The notes under the pieces are model-generated. The model was not told where the DNA came from, ran no database searches, and saw nothing but the letters and a program-made list of their open reading frames with translations. This document shows positions 1 to 4,333 of a stretch of 5,015 bases of DNA, piece by piece. The position numbers were made by a program, and so were the translations under genes. The stretch covers positions 1 through 5,015 of the forward strand of contig JASHWO010000238.1 of assembly GCA_030044045.1 (NCBI GenBank), read 5' to 3'. This DNA comes from Acidimicrobiales bacterium (lineage in GTDB: Bacteria; Actinomycetota; Acidimicrobiia; Acidimicrobiales; RAAP-2). Every line of letters begins with the position of its first letter. The first letter of the stretch is position 1.

Positions 1-1
1 A

Positions 2-49
2 GAGGGCGCGAAGGTCGAGGTTAGGGCCTTGCTACCCCCCCCCCGATAA
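2..49 (+). CDS. Possible C-terminal tail of an upstream gene (partial)
   Basis: One plus-strand frame enters from the left edge and reads EGAKVEVRALLPPPR before a TAA at 47-49. Most codons end in G or C, as in the real genes of this window, and a strong stem-loop (52-78) follows the stop directly, as expected at a gene end. Only 15 residues are visible and no family can be recognised. The last codons fall in a run of ten C residues, so a one-base error there would change the reading. A second frame is open across this segment too. This is a weak call; the segment could simply be noncoding. Confidence 0.25.
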   Translation, partial: EGAKVEVRALLPPPR

Positions 50-51
50 TT

Positions 52-78
52 CGAGACGAGCCCGTCGCGGGCGTCTCG
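52..78. terminator. Strong stem-loop, possible terminator
   Basis: CGAGACG (52-58) pairs with CGTCTCG (72-78), and inside it CCCG (61-64) pairs with CGGG (68-71) around a TCG loop, leaving a two-base AG bulge. This gives 11 GC-rich pairs. No T-run follows on either strand, so it is not a classical intrinsic terminator. Actinobacteria often have such tail-less hairpins at gene ends. It could end the gene finishing at 49 on the plus strand, or transcription leaving the RelE operon on the minus strand. Confidence 0.4.
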
Positions 79-162
79 TTCGTCTCGGCGCGACCCTGGT
101 CGCCACCGAACCGCCGGATCTGCATGGAACCCCCTTCAACCGCCGCTGTCAGTGTCTCCCGC

Positions 163-197
163 TGTTCAAACCGCGGTGGATCGCCACCGCTCGAACA
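163..197. other. Stem-loop in the gene-free left flank
   Basis: GCGGTGG (173-179) and CCACCGC (184-190) form a perfect 7-bp stem with a 4-base ATCG loop. It is framed by a second set of arms, TGTTC (163-167) and GAACA (193-197). It lies about 120 nt past the stop of the minus-strand RelE toxin (320) and could end that operon, although no T-tract follows. The rest of 50-319 shows no protein family or RNA gene that I recognise; the open frames there are GC-driven. Confidence 0.35.
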
Positions 198-319
198 TAC
201 GCTGGAACGGGTTGTACCACAGGTACCCCGTCGAAGGGAAGGGGGAACGGTAAATTCGTGTGTGGCCAGGGAGGGCGGCGCGGTGGCGGCGGGCGCGGCG
301 AGGTGGCGGGCCTCGCGTG

Positions 320-595
320 TCAGTGGCGACGGTAGGTGTCGGCTCGGTGCTCGATCCGGACGACATGGACGACAGCGCCGTCCTCCAGTAGCCGGTAGAC
401 GACCCGGTAGGTGCCACGGCGCGCCGAGAAATAACCGGTCAGCTCACGGCCGAGCGGCTTGCCGACCCGCCGTGGGTTGTCCCGAAGCGGTCCGTTGCAG
501 AATTCCCAGACCGCGAGGGCGGTCGCCAGGGGAAGCTGCTGCTCGAGGGCTCGCCGAGCAAGACAGGACAGGACCAGCTCGTAGCGGTCGCTCAC
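320..595 (-). CDS. RelE/ParE-family toxin (first copy)
   Basis: A 91-residue protein of the small RelE/ParE toxin family, whose RelE members cut mRNA on the ribosome (family knowledge). The actinobacterial signature is clear: ARRAL near residue 13, VGKPL at 44-48, the core S-A-R-R-G-T-Y-R at 57-64, and a C-terminal IEHRADTYR at 81-89. The basic residues R59, R60, R64, H83 and R84 are the likely RNA-contacting or catalytic set. The start is GTG at 595-593, overlapping the antitoxin TGA by 4 nt, so translation is probably coupled. Residues 10-12 read SCL, where the second copy at 3343 has APP. The two proteins align from YELV to the end without gaps, 45 of 87 identical by hand count. Type II toxin assignment is secure; the actual RNase target is unknown. 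Confidence 0.9.
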   Translation of the reverse strand: MSDRYELVLSCLARRALEQQLPLATALAVWEFCNGPLRDNPRRVGKPLGRELTGYFSARRGTYRVVYRLLEDGAVVHVVRIEHRADTYRRH

Positions 596-885
596 GCAGC
601 GCCGCTGGTGCGGCGCCGGGGCTCCTCCATCAGGCGGACCATCTCCTCACCGGTGGTCACGTCGCCCCGCGCGTACTCGGCCTCCGCCTCACGGATCGCA
701 GCCAGCGCCTCCGGGTCCGAGAGGATGTCGAGGGTTTCTTCGAGCGAAGCCAGATCCTCGGGCGAGACCAGCACGGCGGCCGGGTGGCCGTGCTTGGTGA
801 TGGTCACGCGGGCGTGGGTCCTCTCCACGTCGGCGACCAGCGCCGAGAGCCGGTTCCGGGCATCGGCGAGTGGTAGCTCCTCCAT
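592..885 (-). CDS. Phd/YefM-type antitoxin of the first RelE pair
   Basis: A 97-residue antitoxin expected to neutralise the overlapping downstream RelE toxin and to repress its own promoter. The N-terminal half has the Phd/YefM DNA-binding pattern: ADARNRLSALVADVE, then V-T-I-T-K-H-G at 27-33, then AAVLVSPEDLASLEET. The second half, LSDPEALAAIREAEAEYARGD, is the probable toxin-binding tail. This tail is the best conserved part of the paralogue at 3080, where 44 of 88 residues are identical overall by hand count. About 13 extra C-terminal residues (EPRRRTSGAA end) are absent from the paralogue. The ATG at 885 was chosen because a -10-like TATACT lies only 7 nt upstream; there is no Shine-Dalgarno sequence. 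It is first in a two-gene operon, divergent from vapB. Confidence 0.9.
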   Translation of the reverse strand: MEELPLADARNRLSALVADVERTHARVTITKHGHPAAVLVSPEDLASLEETLDILSDPEALAAIREAEAEYARGDVTTGEEMVRLMEEPRRRTSGAA

Positions 886-907
886 CGCCAGAAGTATAGG
901 CAGATGG
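882..907 (-). promoter_or_regulatory. Leaderless promoter and imperfect operator of the first RelE operon
   Basis: On the minus strand TATACT (898-893) sits 7 nt before the ATG at 885, so transcription should begin at or next to the start codon. I see no convincing -35. An imperfect inverted repeat encloses the hexamer: CCATCGCC at 882-889 against GGC-A-GATGG at 899-907 with a one-base bulge and a 9-nt centre. Such a site would let the bound antitoxin block RNA polymerase. The promoter call rests on position and hexamer match; the operator is inferred. Confidence 0.5.
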
Positions 908-1014
908 CCCCCGTCCGTTCCGACGGTGCACTGATGTGGAGGTCGTCACGGGCACCGGCTCGCCCCACGACGCGGCCCATCCTGGAACGACCCTGACGCG
1001 GAAGAATGGGCTCA

Positions 1015-1035
1015 ATGTGCTACGCTATCGCACAT
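1015..1035 (+). promoter_or_regulatory. Leaderless promoter and operator of the first vapBC
   Basis: An extended -10 reads TGC then TACGCT (1021-1026), with 7 nt left before the vapB ATG at 1034 and no Shine-Dalgarno. It lies in a perfect inverted repeat: ATGTGC (1015-1020) and GCACAT (1030-1035) around a 9-nt spacer, with the right arm running into the start codon. A CTGACG at 993-998 is too far upstream (22 nt) for a good -35. The geometry fits repression of vapBC by its own product. Confidence 0.55.
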
Positions 1036-1276
1036 GAAGGTCGGCGTGCGTGAGCTTCGCAATCAGACGAGTCAGGTCATCGACGCCGTGCGGGCTGGCG
1101 AGCGGGTGGTCCTCACCGTGCACGGGGAGGCGATCGCCGACATCGTGCCCCACGGTCAGCGCGCCCGCTGGCTGCCCGGTGATCACCTACGGCGGGAGCT
1201 CGCCGAACGAGCGGCTGATCCGACGCTTCGCGACGATCTCGACCGCCTCGCCGGACAGACCCTGGACGAGCTTTGA
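1034..1276 (+). CDS. vapB: VapB antitoxin, Phd/YefM type (first copy)
   Basis: An 80-residue antitoxin. The N-terminal V-G-V-R-E-L-R-N-Q-T-S-Q-V-I segment followed by GERVVLTVHGEAIADIVP is the typical Phd/YefM fold that dimerises and binds operator DNA. The C-terminal part, with ADPTLRDDLDRL and a final DEL, is acidic and probably lies in the groove of VapC. The neighbouring minus-strand vapB (2693-2938) has the same layout, including V-R-(E/D)-L-R-N, G-E-R, IVP and a D-(E/D)-L ending. The ATG at 1034 follows a -10-like hexamer by 7 nt. The TGA overlaps the TTG start of vapC by 4 nt. It heads a likely three-gene operon vapB-vapC-PRiA4_ORF3 and is divergent from the RelE operon across 148 nt. 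Confidence 0.92.
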   Translation: MKVGVRELRNQTSQVIDAVRAGERVVLTVHGEAIADIVPHGQRARWLPGDHLRRELAERAADPTLRDDLDRLAGQTLDEL

Positions 1277-1677
1277 GCGAGCCGGTCGGCCTCCTGGACA
1301 CCTCGGTATTCATCGCCCGCGAGGTCGAGCGGCCACTGGGCGAGCTGCCGGCTCGGGTGAGGGTCTCTGTGGTCACCATCGGCGAGCTCGAACTGGGCGT
1401 GTTGCGCGCGGTCGATACCGCCTCCCGGGCTCGCCGGGGGGACACGCTGGCACTCGCCAAGACGGCGGAGCCTGTCCCGATCAGCGAGTCGATCATGGGG
1501 GCGTGGGCTCGGCTCGTGATCGATTGTCGAGCCGCCGGTATCCAGCAGACGGTCAAGCTCGTCGACGCGCTGATCGCCGCGACGGCGATCGACCTCGGCT
1601 TGCCGGTGGTGACCCAGGACGACGACTACGACCAGATGGCGAGAGCGCACCGAGCACTCCACGTCCTCAAGGTGTAG
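1273..1677 (+). CDS. vapC: VapC toxin, PIN-domain ribonuclease (first copy)
   Basis: A 134-residue single PIN domain, the usual VapC length. VapC toxins are Mg2+-dependent RNases that typically cut tRNA or rRNA. The acidic metal-binding set is present: D9 in LLDTS, E38 in IGELE, D98 in VDALIAATA, and D116 or D117 in VTQDDDYD. The active site therefore looks intact. Translation starts with the rare TTG at 1273-1275, forming a TTGA overlap with the vapB stop. This start puts the LLDTS strand at residue 7, as expected. The weak start plus overlap suggests toxin output is kept below antitoxin output. It resembles the minus-strand VapC at 2313, sharing for example RPLGE, VSVVT, DAL-A-ATA and PVVTQD. 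Confidence 0.93.
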   Translation: MSEPVGLLDTSVFIAREVERPLGELPARVRVSVVTIGELELGVLRAVDTASRARRGDTLALAKTAEPVPISESIMGAWARLVIDCRAAGIQQTVKLVDALIAATAIDLGLPVVTQDDDYDQMARAHRALHVLKV

Positions 1678-1684
1678 AGGGCCG

Positions 1685-2242
1685 ATGGCAGGGCGGATCT
1701 ACCGCCTGAAGGCCACGATCGTTGGCACCAAGCCGCCGGTGTGGCGCCGGTTGCTCGTGCCGGAGGCAACCACGCTCCTCCGGCTCCATGAGGTACTGCA
1801 GGCCGCCTTCGGCTGGTGGGACTGTCACTTACACGAGTTCGAGATCGGCGGCGTTCGTTACGGCACCGATGACGAGGAGGGCTGGGGTCCACCGCCGAAG
1901 AGCGAGCGCCGGACTCGGCTGGGAGCTGTCACCGAGGAAGGAACGACCTTCGAATATGTCTACGATCTCGGCGACAATTGGCAACACAGGCTCGTGGTGG
2001 AGAAGATCATCACTGCCGTGCCGGGCGCGACCTATCCGGCCTGCATCGCAGGACGTCGCGCCTGTCCTCCTGAGGACTGCGGTGGCGTGTGGGGCTATAC
2101 CGGTTTCCTCGCTGCCGTCAGCGACCCGACGCATCCCGAGCACGATTCGATGCTCGAATGGGTGGGCGGCGCTTACGACCCGGGGGAGTTCGATCCCAGT
2201 GACTTCGCCCACCGCCTTCGGCTGGGCCGGCTCGTCGAGTAG
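1685..2242 (+). CDS. PRiA4_ORF3 (IS1096 TnpR-like) family protein of unknown function
   Basis: A 185-residue protein with the hallmarks of the plasmid pRiA4b ORF-3 family. These are YRLKATIVGTKPPVWRRLLV at the N-terminus, LHEVLQAAFGWWDCHLHEFEI at about 35-54, FEYVYDLGDNWQHRLVVE at about 89-106, and the cysteine cluster C120, C127, C132, then GVWGYTGFLAAVSDP. Members are often annotated as IS1096 passenger TnpR-like proteins, but no resolvase catalytic motif is visible here and the biochemical role is unknown. The cysteines with nearby histidines could bind a metal (inference). The ATG lies 7 nt past the vapC stop and is preceded by AGAGGG (1676-1681), the only clear Shine-Dalgarno among the operon genes, so it is probably co-transcribed with vapBC. 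No transposase or IS end is seen next to it. Confidence 0.88.
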   Translation: MAGRIYRLKATIVGTKPPVWRRLLVPEATTLLRLHEVLQAAFGWWDCHLHEFEIGGVRYGTDDEEGWGPPPKSERRTRLGAVTEEGTTFEYVYDLGDNWQHRLVVEKIITAVPGATYPACIAGRRACPPEDCGGVWGYTGFLAAVSDPTHPEHDSMLEWVGGAYDPGEFDPSDFAHRLRLGRLVE

Positions 2243-2312
2243 ACCCAGCAAAGCGAGAGGACGACCCCCGTGCCTATAGGCGGGCTTGGTCCGAGGCGGC
2301 GGGAGGCGGCGG
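2243..2312. other. Convergent intergenic spacer with small palindrome
   Basis: This 70-nt gap separates two convergent genes. It holds a perfect 10-bp palindrome GCCTATAGGC (2272-2281) flanked by C-rich and G-rich runs (2265-2269 and 2282-2284) that extend pairing with a bulge. It could act as a weak two-way terminator, but no T-tract is present on either strand. Confidence 0.25.
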
Positions 2313-2696
2313 TCAGACCCGGATCACCTCGACCCCGGGGATGCGCTCATAGTCGTTGTCCTGCGTGACGACCGGGATCTGCTCGACCACTGCCGTCGCG
2401 GCCACGAGTGCGTCCAGGATCGGGACCCGGCGGCCGGCGGCACGCAGGGCGGCGGCGATACGGGCGAACTGACGCGCCACCTCGGCATCCATCGGCAGTG
2501 GATCCCACGTCGACTCCACGGCCGAGAGCGTTGCCACTCGTGCCGGCCGATCGTCGTCGTCGGCCATGAGCACGCCAATGGTCAGTTCGGCCAGCGTTAC
2601 CACCGAGACCTCGGTCTCGGTCACCCCATCCATCTCGCCAAGGGGTCGCCCCGACTCGGTAGCGACGAAGAACGAGGTGTCGAGCAACGCCCTCAT
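2313..2696 (-). CDS. vapC: VapC toxin, PIN-domain ribonuclease (second copy)
   Basis: A 127-residue PIN-domain RNase toxin. The conserved acidic residues are D6 in LLDTS, E37 in LAELT, D95 in LDALVAATA and D113 (with D115) in VTQDNDYE, so the metal site looks complete. The ATG at 2696 overlaps the antitoxin TGA by 4 nt (ATGA), giving a translationally coupled vapB-vapC pair on the minus strand. It shares the same landmarks and order as VapC at 1273, from GRPLGE near residue 16 to IPVVTQD near the end, but the middle helices (about 45-75) differ strongly, suggesting a different RNA target or partner specificity. It converges on the PRiA4_ORF3 gene. Confidence 0.93.
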   Translation of the reverse strand: MRALLDTSFFVATESGRPLGEMDGVTETEVSVVTLAELTIGVLMADDDDRPARVATLSAVESTWDPLPMDAEVARQFARIAAALRAAGRRVPILDALVAATAVVEQIPVVTQDNDYERIPGVEVIRV

Positions 2697-2938
2697 AGGT
2701 CGTCGGTCGTGTCAGGCAGCAAGCCCCGGACTTCCCCGAGGAGACTGCGGTCGGCTGCATGGCGGGACGCGATGGCGAGCGCCTCGGCCGCCGGCACGCT
2801 TCGGCGGCGGCGAAGGGGCACGATCTCGGCAACCGGACGCCGGTCGACCGTGACGGTCAGCCGTTCACCGCCTTCAACCCGACGAAGCACCTCGCTGACC
2901 GTGTTCCGCAGGTCACGGACGGATATGGAACCAGCCAT
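2693..2938 (-). CDS. vapB: VapB antitoxin, Phd/YefM type (second copy)
   Basis: An 81-residue antitoxin reading from ATG at 2938. The frame is open much further upstream (to 3388), but the extension runs through the promoter region and into the antisense of the next operon, so the internal ATG is the right start. It begins the Phd/YefM pattern at once (ISVRDLRNTVSEVLRRVEGG, then TVTVDRRPVAEIVP), and an extended -10 sits 6 nt before it. A basic stretch R43-R46 follows the DNA-binding part. The tail SLLGEVRGLLPDTTDDL is the probable VapC-binding segment. It is divergent from the second RelE-type operon across 141 nt. Confidence 0.9.
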   Translation of the reverse strand: MAGSISVRDLRNTVSEVLRRVEGGERLTVTVDRRPVAEIVPLRRRRSVPAAEALAIASRHAADRSLLGEVRGLLPDTTDDL

Positions 2939-2966
2939 GAGCCCATTGTAGCACATGTAGCCACAT
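2937..2966 (-). promoter_or_regulatory. Leaderless promoter and operator of the second vapBC
   Basis: On the minus strand an extended -10, TGC then TACAAT (2950-2945), stands 6 nt before the ATG at 2938. No good -35 or Shine-Dalgarno is seen. ATGTGC (2956-2951) and GCTCAT (2942-2937) make an inverted repeat with one mismatch and an 8-nt spacer, matching the layout of the first vapB operator. Directly upstream is a near copy, ATGTGGCTAC (2966-2957), of ATGTGCTAC (2956-2948), so two tandem half-sites may be bound. Confidence 0.55.
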
Positions 2967-3042
2967 ATGGCATGGTGGAGACGACGATCTCCTATTCGAA
3001 CTCGGCTGAGCTGCGGAGACGGCTGGGGCCCATCGCCTCCTG

Positions 3043-3079
3043 TTGACAAGGCAGCCGATATAGCGCCACAATTGTGGCC
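3043..3079 (+). promoter_or_regulatory. Promoter and perfect palindromic operator of the second RelE operon
   Basis: A consensus -35 TTGACA (3043-3048) is followed after 18 nt by CACAAT (3067-3072), which lies 7 nt before the ATG at 3080. This is the most complete promoter in the window and again leaves no leader. The perfect 14-bp palindrome GCCACAATTGTGGC (3065-3078) covers the -10 and the expected start site, a typical place for an antitoxin operator. Confidence 0.65.
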
Positions 3080-3346
3080 ATGACGACCGAATCGCTCCGA
3101 GCCGTCCGTGACCACCTCTCCGAGGTCATCGACCGAGTCGAGTATCAGCACGAGCGCGTCATCGTCACCCGCAACGGCCGCGAGGCGGCTGTGGTGATGA
3201 GCCCCGACGACCTTGCCGAGCTCGAAGAGACGATCTCGGTACTGAGCGATCCCGAGGCTCTGGCCGACATCCGAGAAGCCGACTTTGCCTACAGGCGCGG
3301 CGATGTGGTGCGCGGCGTCGACGCGGTACGTCGACTCCGCGGGTGA
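3080..3346 (+). CDS. Phd/YefM-type antitoxin of the second RelE pair
   Basis: An 88-residue antitoxin, paralogue of the one at 592-885. ESLRAVRDHLSEVIDRVEYQHERVIVTRNG is the DNA-binding half; ELEETISVLSDPEALADIREADFAYRRGDV is the toxin-binding half, nearly the same as in the first copy. A GTG at 3074 is in frame two codons earlier, but it lies inside the operator palindrome and upstream of the predicted transcript start, so ATG at 3080 is preferred. The TGA overlaps the GTG start of the RelE toxin by 4 nt. The -35/-10 pair and palindrome just upstream suggest autorepression. Confidence 0.9.
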   Translation: MTTESLRAVRDHLSEVIDRVEYQHERVIVTRNGREAAVVMSPDDLAELEETISVLSDPEALADIREADFAYRRGDVVRGVDAVRRLRG

Positions 3347-3630
3347 GCGCTGCCGACGGCAACGACTACGAGCTCGTCGTCGCTCCACCGGCTCGGCGTG
3401 CCATCGCCGACCGACTGCCAGAACCTGTCGCCGCGGCAGTCATCGACTTCATCACGACGGCGCTGGTTGCCCGGCCAAAACAGGTCGGCAAGCCACTCCA
3501 CGACGATCTGGTCGGCGTCTGGTCGGCTCGACGGGGAACGTACCGGATCCTCTACCGGATACTCGATGGACCTCGTGAGGTAGTCGTTCTGCGTATCGAA
3601 CACCGTCGAGATGTGTACCGACCCCACTGA
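3343..3630 (+). CDS. RelE/ParE-family toxin (second copy)
   Basis: A 95-residue RelE/ParE toxin starting with GTG at 3343-3345 inside the antitoxin stop (GTGA overlap). Key segments are YELVVAPPARRAI at 9-21, VGKPL at 48-52, S-A-R-R-G-T-Y-R at 61-68, and IEHRRDVYRPH at 85-95. R63, R64, R68, H87 and R88 match the basic residues of the first copy. The first eight residues (MSAADGND) are four longer than in the copy at 320-595. Compared with that copy, the N-terminal PPARRA form is the more usual one in the family. It is expected to act as a ribosome-dependent or free mRNA interferase; ParE-like gyrase action cannot be excluded from sequence alone. Confidence 0.92.
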   Translation: MSAADGNDYELVVAPPARRAIADRLPEPVAAAVIDFITTALVARPKQVGKPLHDDLVGVWSARRGTYRILYRILDGPREVVVLRIEHRRDVYRPH

Positions 3631-3681
3631 ATCAACCCAATGAAGGTCCGTCCGTACCAGCGACCCTGCGACATCACATCG

Positions 3682-3715
3682 GTGGTCTCCACCTGTCACC
3701 GTACGAGACCACTTT
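3682..3715 (+). terminator. Terminator-like hairpin after the second RelE operon
   Basis: GTGGTCTC (3682-3689) and GAGACCAC (3705-3712) form a perfect 8-bp stem with a 15-nt loop, followed by TTT (3713-3715). It lies 51 nt after the RelE stop. The loop is long and the T-run short, so termination may be inefficient. A competing small hairpin, GGTGG/CCACC (3681-3693), overlaps the left arm. Confidence 0.4.
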
Positions 3716-3977
3716 CGACTGGCCGGCACCGCACGTTTACGCAGGCTGACGGCCCTTTACTCCACCTGCCGCCGCTTGGCACCGTGCTACGGCAGCGCCC
3801 TGGCGAGCCCTTCGACGATCCGACGAGGGGCACCTCAGCCTCGGGATAATGCGCTCTACGGGGCGGCTCGCACCGTGACGGGTTCGGTGACCCTGGCTCC
3901 CACCATACGAACGGGCCAGTCCTGTTCACCGGACTGCCGACCAGCGTCGGTCGGTCGTACTACCCAGGCCGGGGGCT

Positions 3978-3991
3978 CGTATCATCTACGC
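3978..3991 (+). promoter_or_regulatory. Leaderless promoter of the Abi pair
   Basis: TATCAT (3980-3985) is a good -10 match and ends 6 nt before the ATG at 3992. There is no Shine-Dalgarno and no clear -35. Short arms CGTA (3978-3981) and TACG (3987-3990) flank it, a possible but weak operator. Confidence 0.5.
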
Positions 3992-4333
3992 ATGGCCAGG
4001 ACGCGTGATGCGTGGCTGGGTCCGGCCACCCGGCCGGTCGCCATCCCTGACGACATCGATAACCCTCGCCTGCCCAAAGCCTCGGGACGGGTCGTCCTGC
4101 CCCGAAACGTACGATGGAGTGAACCGCTCCGTGCCTACGACCTGGAACGCCTGCCTGACCGGCTCCGAGTCTACGAACAGGTGCTCAGGGAAGGCACCGA
4201 GGACGACGTGCGCTTCCACGTCGACGTCACAGAGCTCCAGGAGGTCTTCCACGATCTGGTCCTGCCCCCGTACGTGCGGGAGGCCTGGGCCGGATGGTTC
4301 CGACTTCACCGTGGCGTCGAGCTTGCGTGCTGA
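3992..4333 (+). CDS. Putative antitoxin/partner protein of the AbiEii toxin
   Basis: A 113-residue soluble protein that I match only to the small protein commonly encoded just before AbiEii-family nucleotidyltransferases in actinobacteria. Its recognisable pattern is LPRNVRWSEPLRAYDL at about 36-51, then D-R-L-R-V-Y-E-Q-V-L-R-E-G-T-E-D-D-V-R-F, HVDVTELQEVFHDLVLPPYVREAW, and a final F-R-L-H-R-G. No helix-turn-helix is obvious. The ATG at 3992 is chosen over the longer frame from 3776 because it follows TATCAT by 6 nt and because similarity to the pattern starts after it. It overlaps the toxin start by 7 nt. The antitoxin role is inferred from position and is not shown by a motif; the overlap implies tight co-translation. 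Confidence 0.75.
   Translation: MARTRDAWLGPATRPVAIPDDIDNPRLPKASGRVVLPRNVRWSEPLRAYDLERLPDRLRVYEQVLREGTEDDVRFHVDVTELQEVFHDLVLPPYVREAWAGWFRLHRGVELAC

Larger units (their letters stand above)
3631..3991. other. Gene-poor spacer before the Abi pair
   Basis: No protein family is recognisable in these 361 nt. A plus-strand frame is open from 3776 into the Abi partner gene, but its first 72 residues look like random GC-rich translation. A minus-strand frame (3929-3696) is equally unconvincing. Visible structures are the hairpin at 3682-3715, inverted arms CTGCCG (3766-3771) and CGGCAG (3790-3795), and arms CGAGG (3824-3828) and CCTCG (3839-3843). It could hold remnants of a lost gene or a small RNA, but nothing shows this directly. 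Confidence 0.4.

Noticed and set aside
163..197. Integron attC site or tRNA-like structure
   Set aside because: The stem-loop lacks attC core sites and the tRNA cloverleaf elements; the array also has genes in both directions with own promoters, unlike integron cassettes.
166..417. Minus-strand frame of 83 residues overlapping the RelE toxin end
   Set aside because: It overlaps the secure RelE gene in another frame and shows no family pattern; high GC content keeps frames open.
1113..1662. Long minus-strand frames opposite vapBC
   Set aside because: They are antisense shadows of vapB and vapC, whose plus-strand products have full family motifs.
2939..3388. N-terminal extension of the second vapB to 231 residues
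   Set aside because: The extra 150 residues read antisense through the neighbouring antitoxin and the divergent promoters; the ATG at 2938 fits both the family length and the -10.
3776..3991. 72-residue extension of the Abi partner protein
   Set aside because: It is low in family-like pattern, and a leaderless-type -10 lies directly before the internal ATG at 3992.
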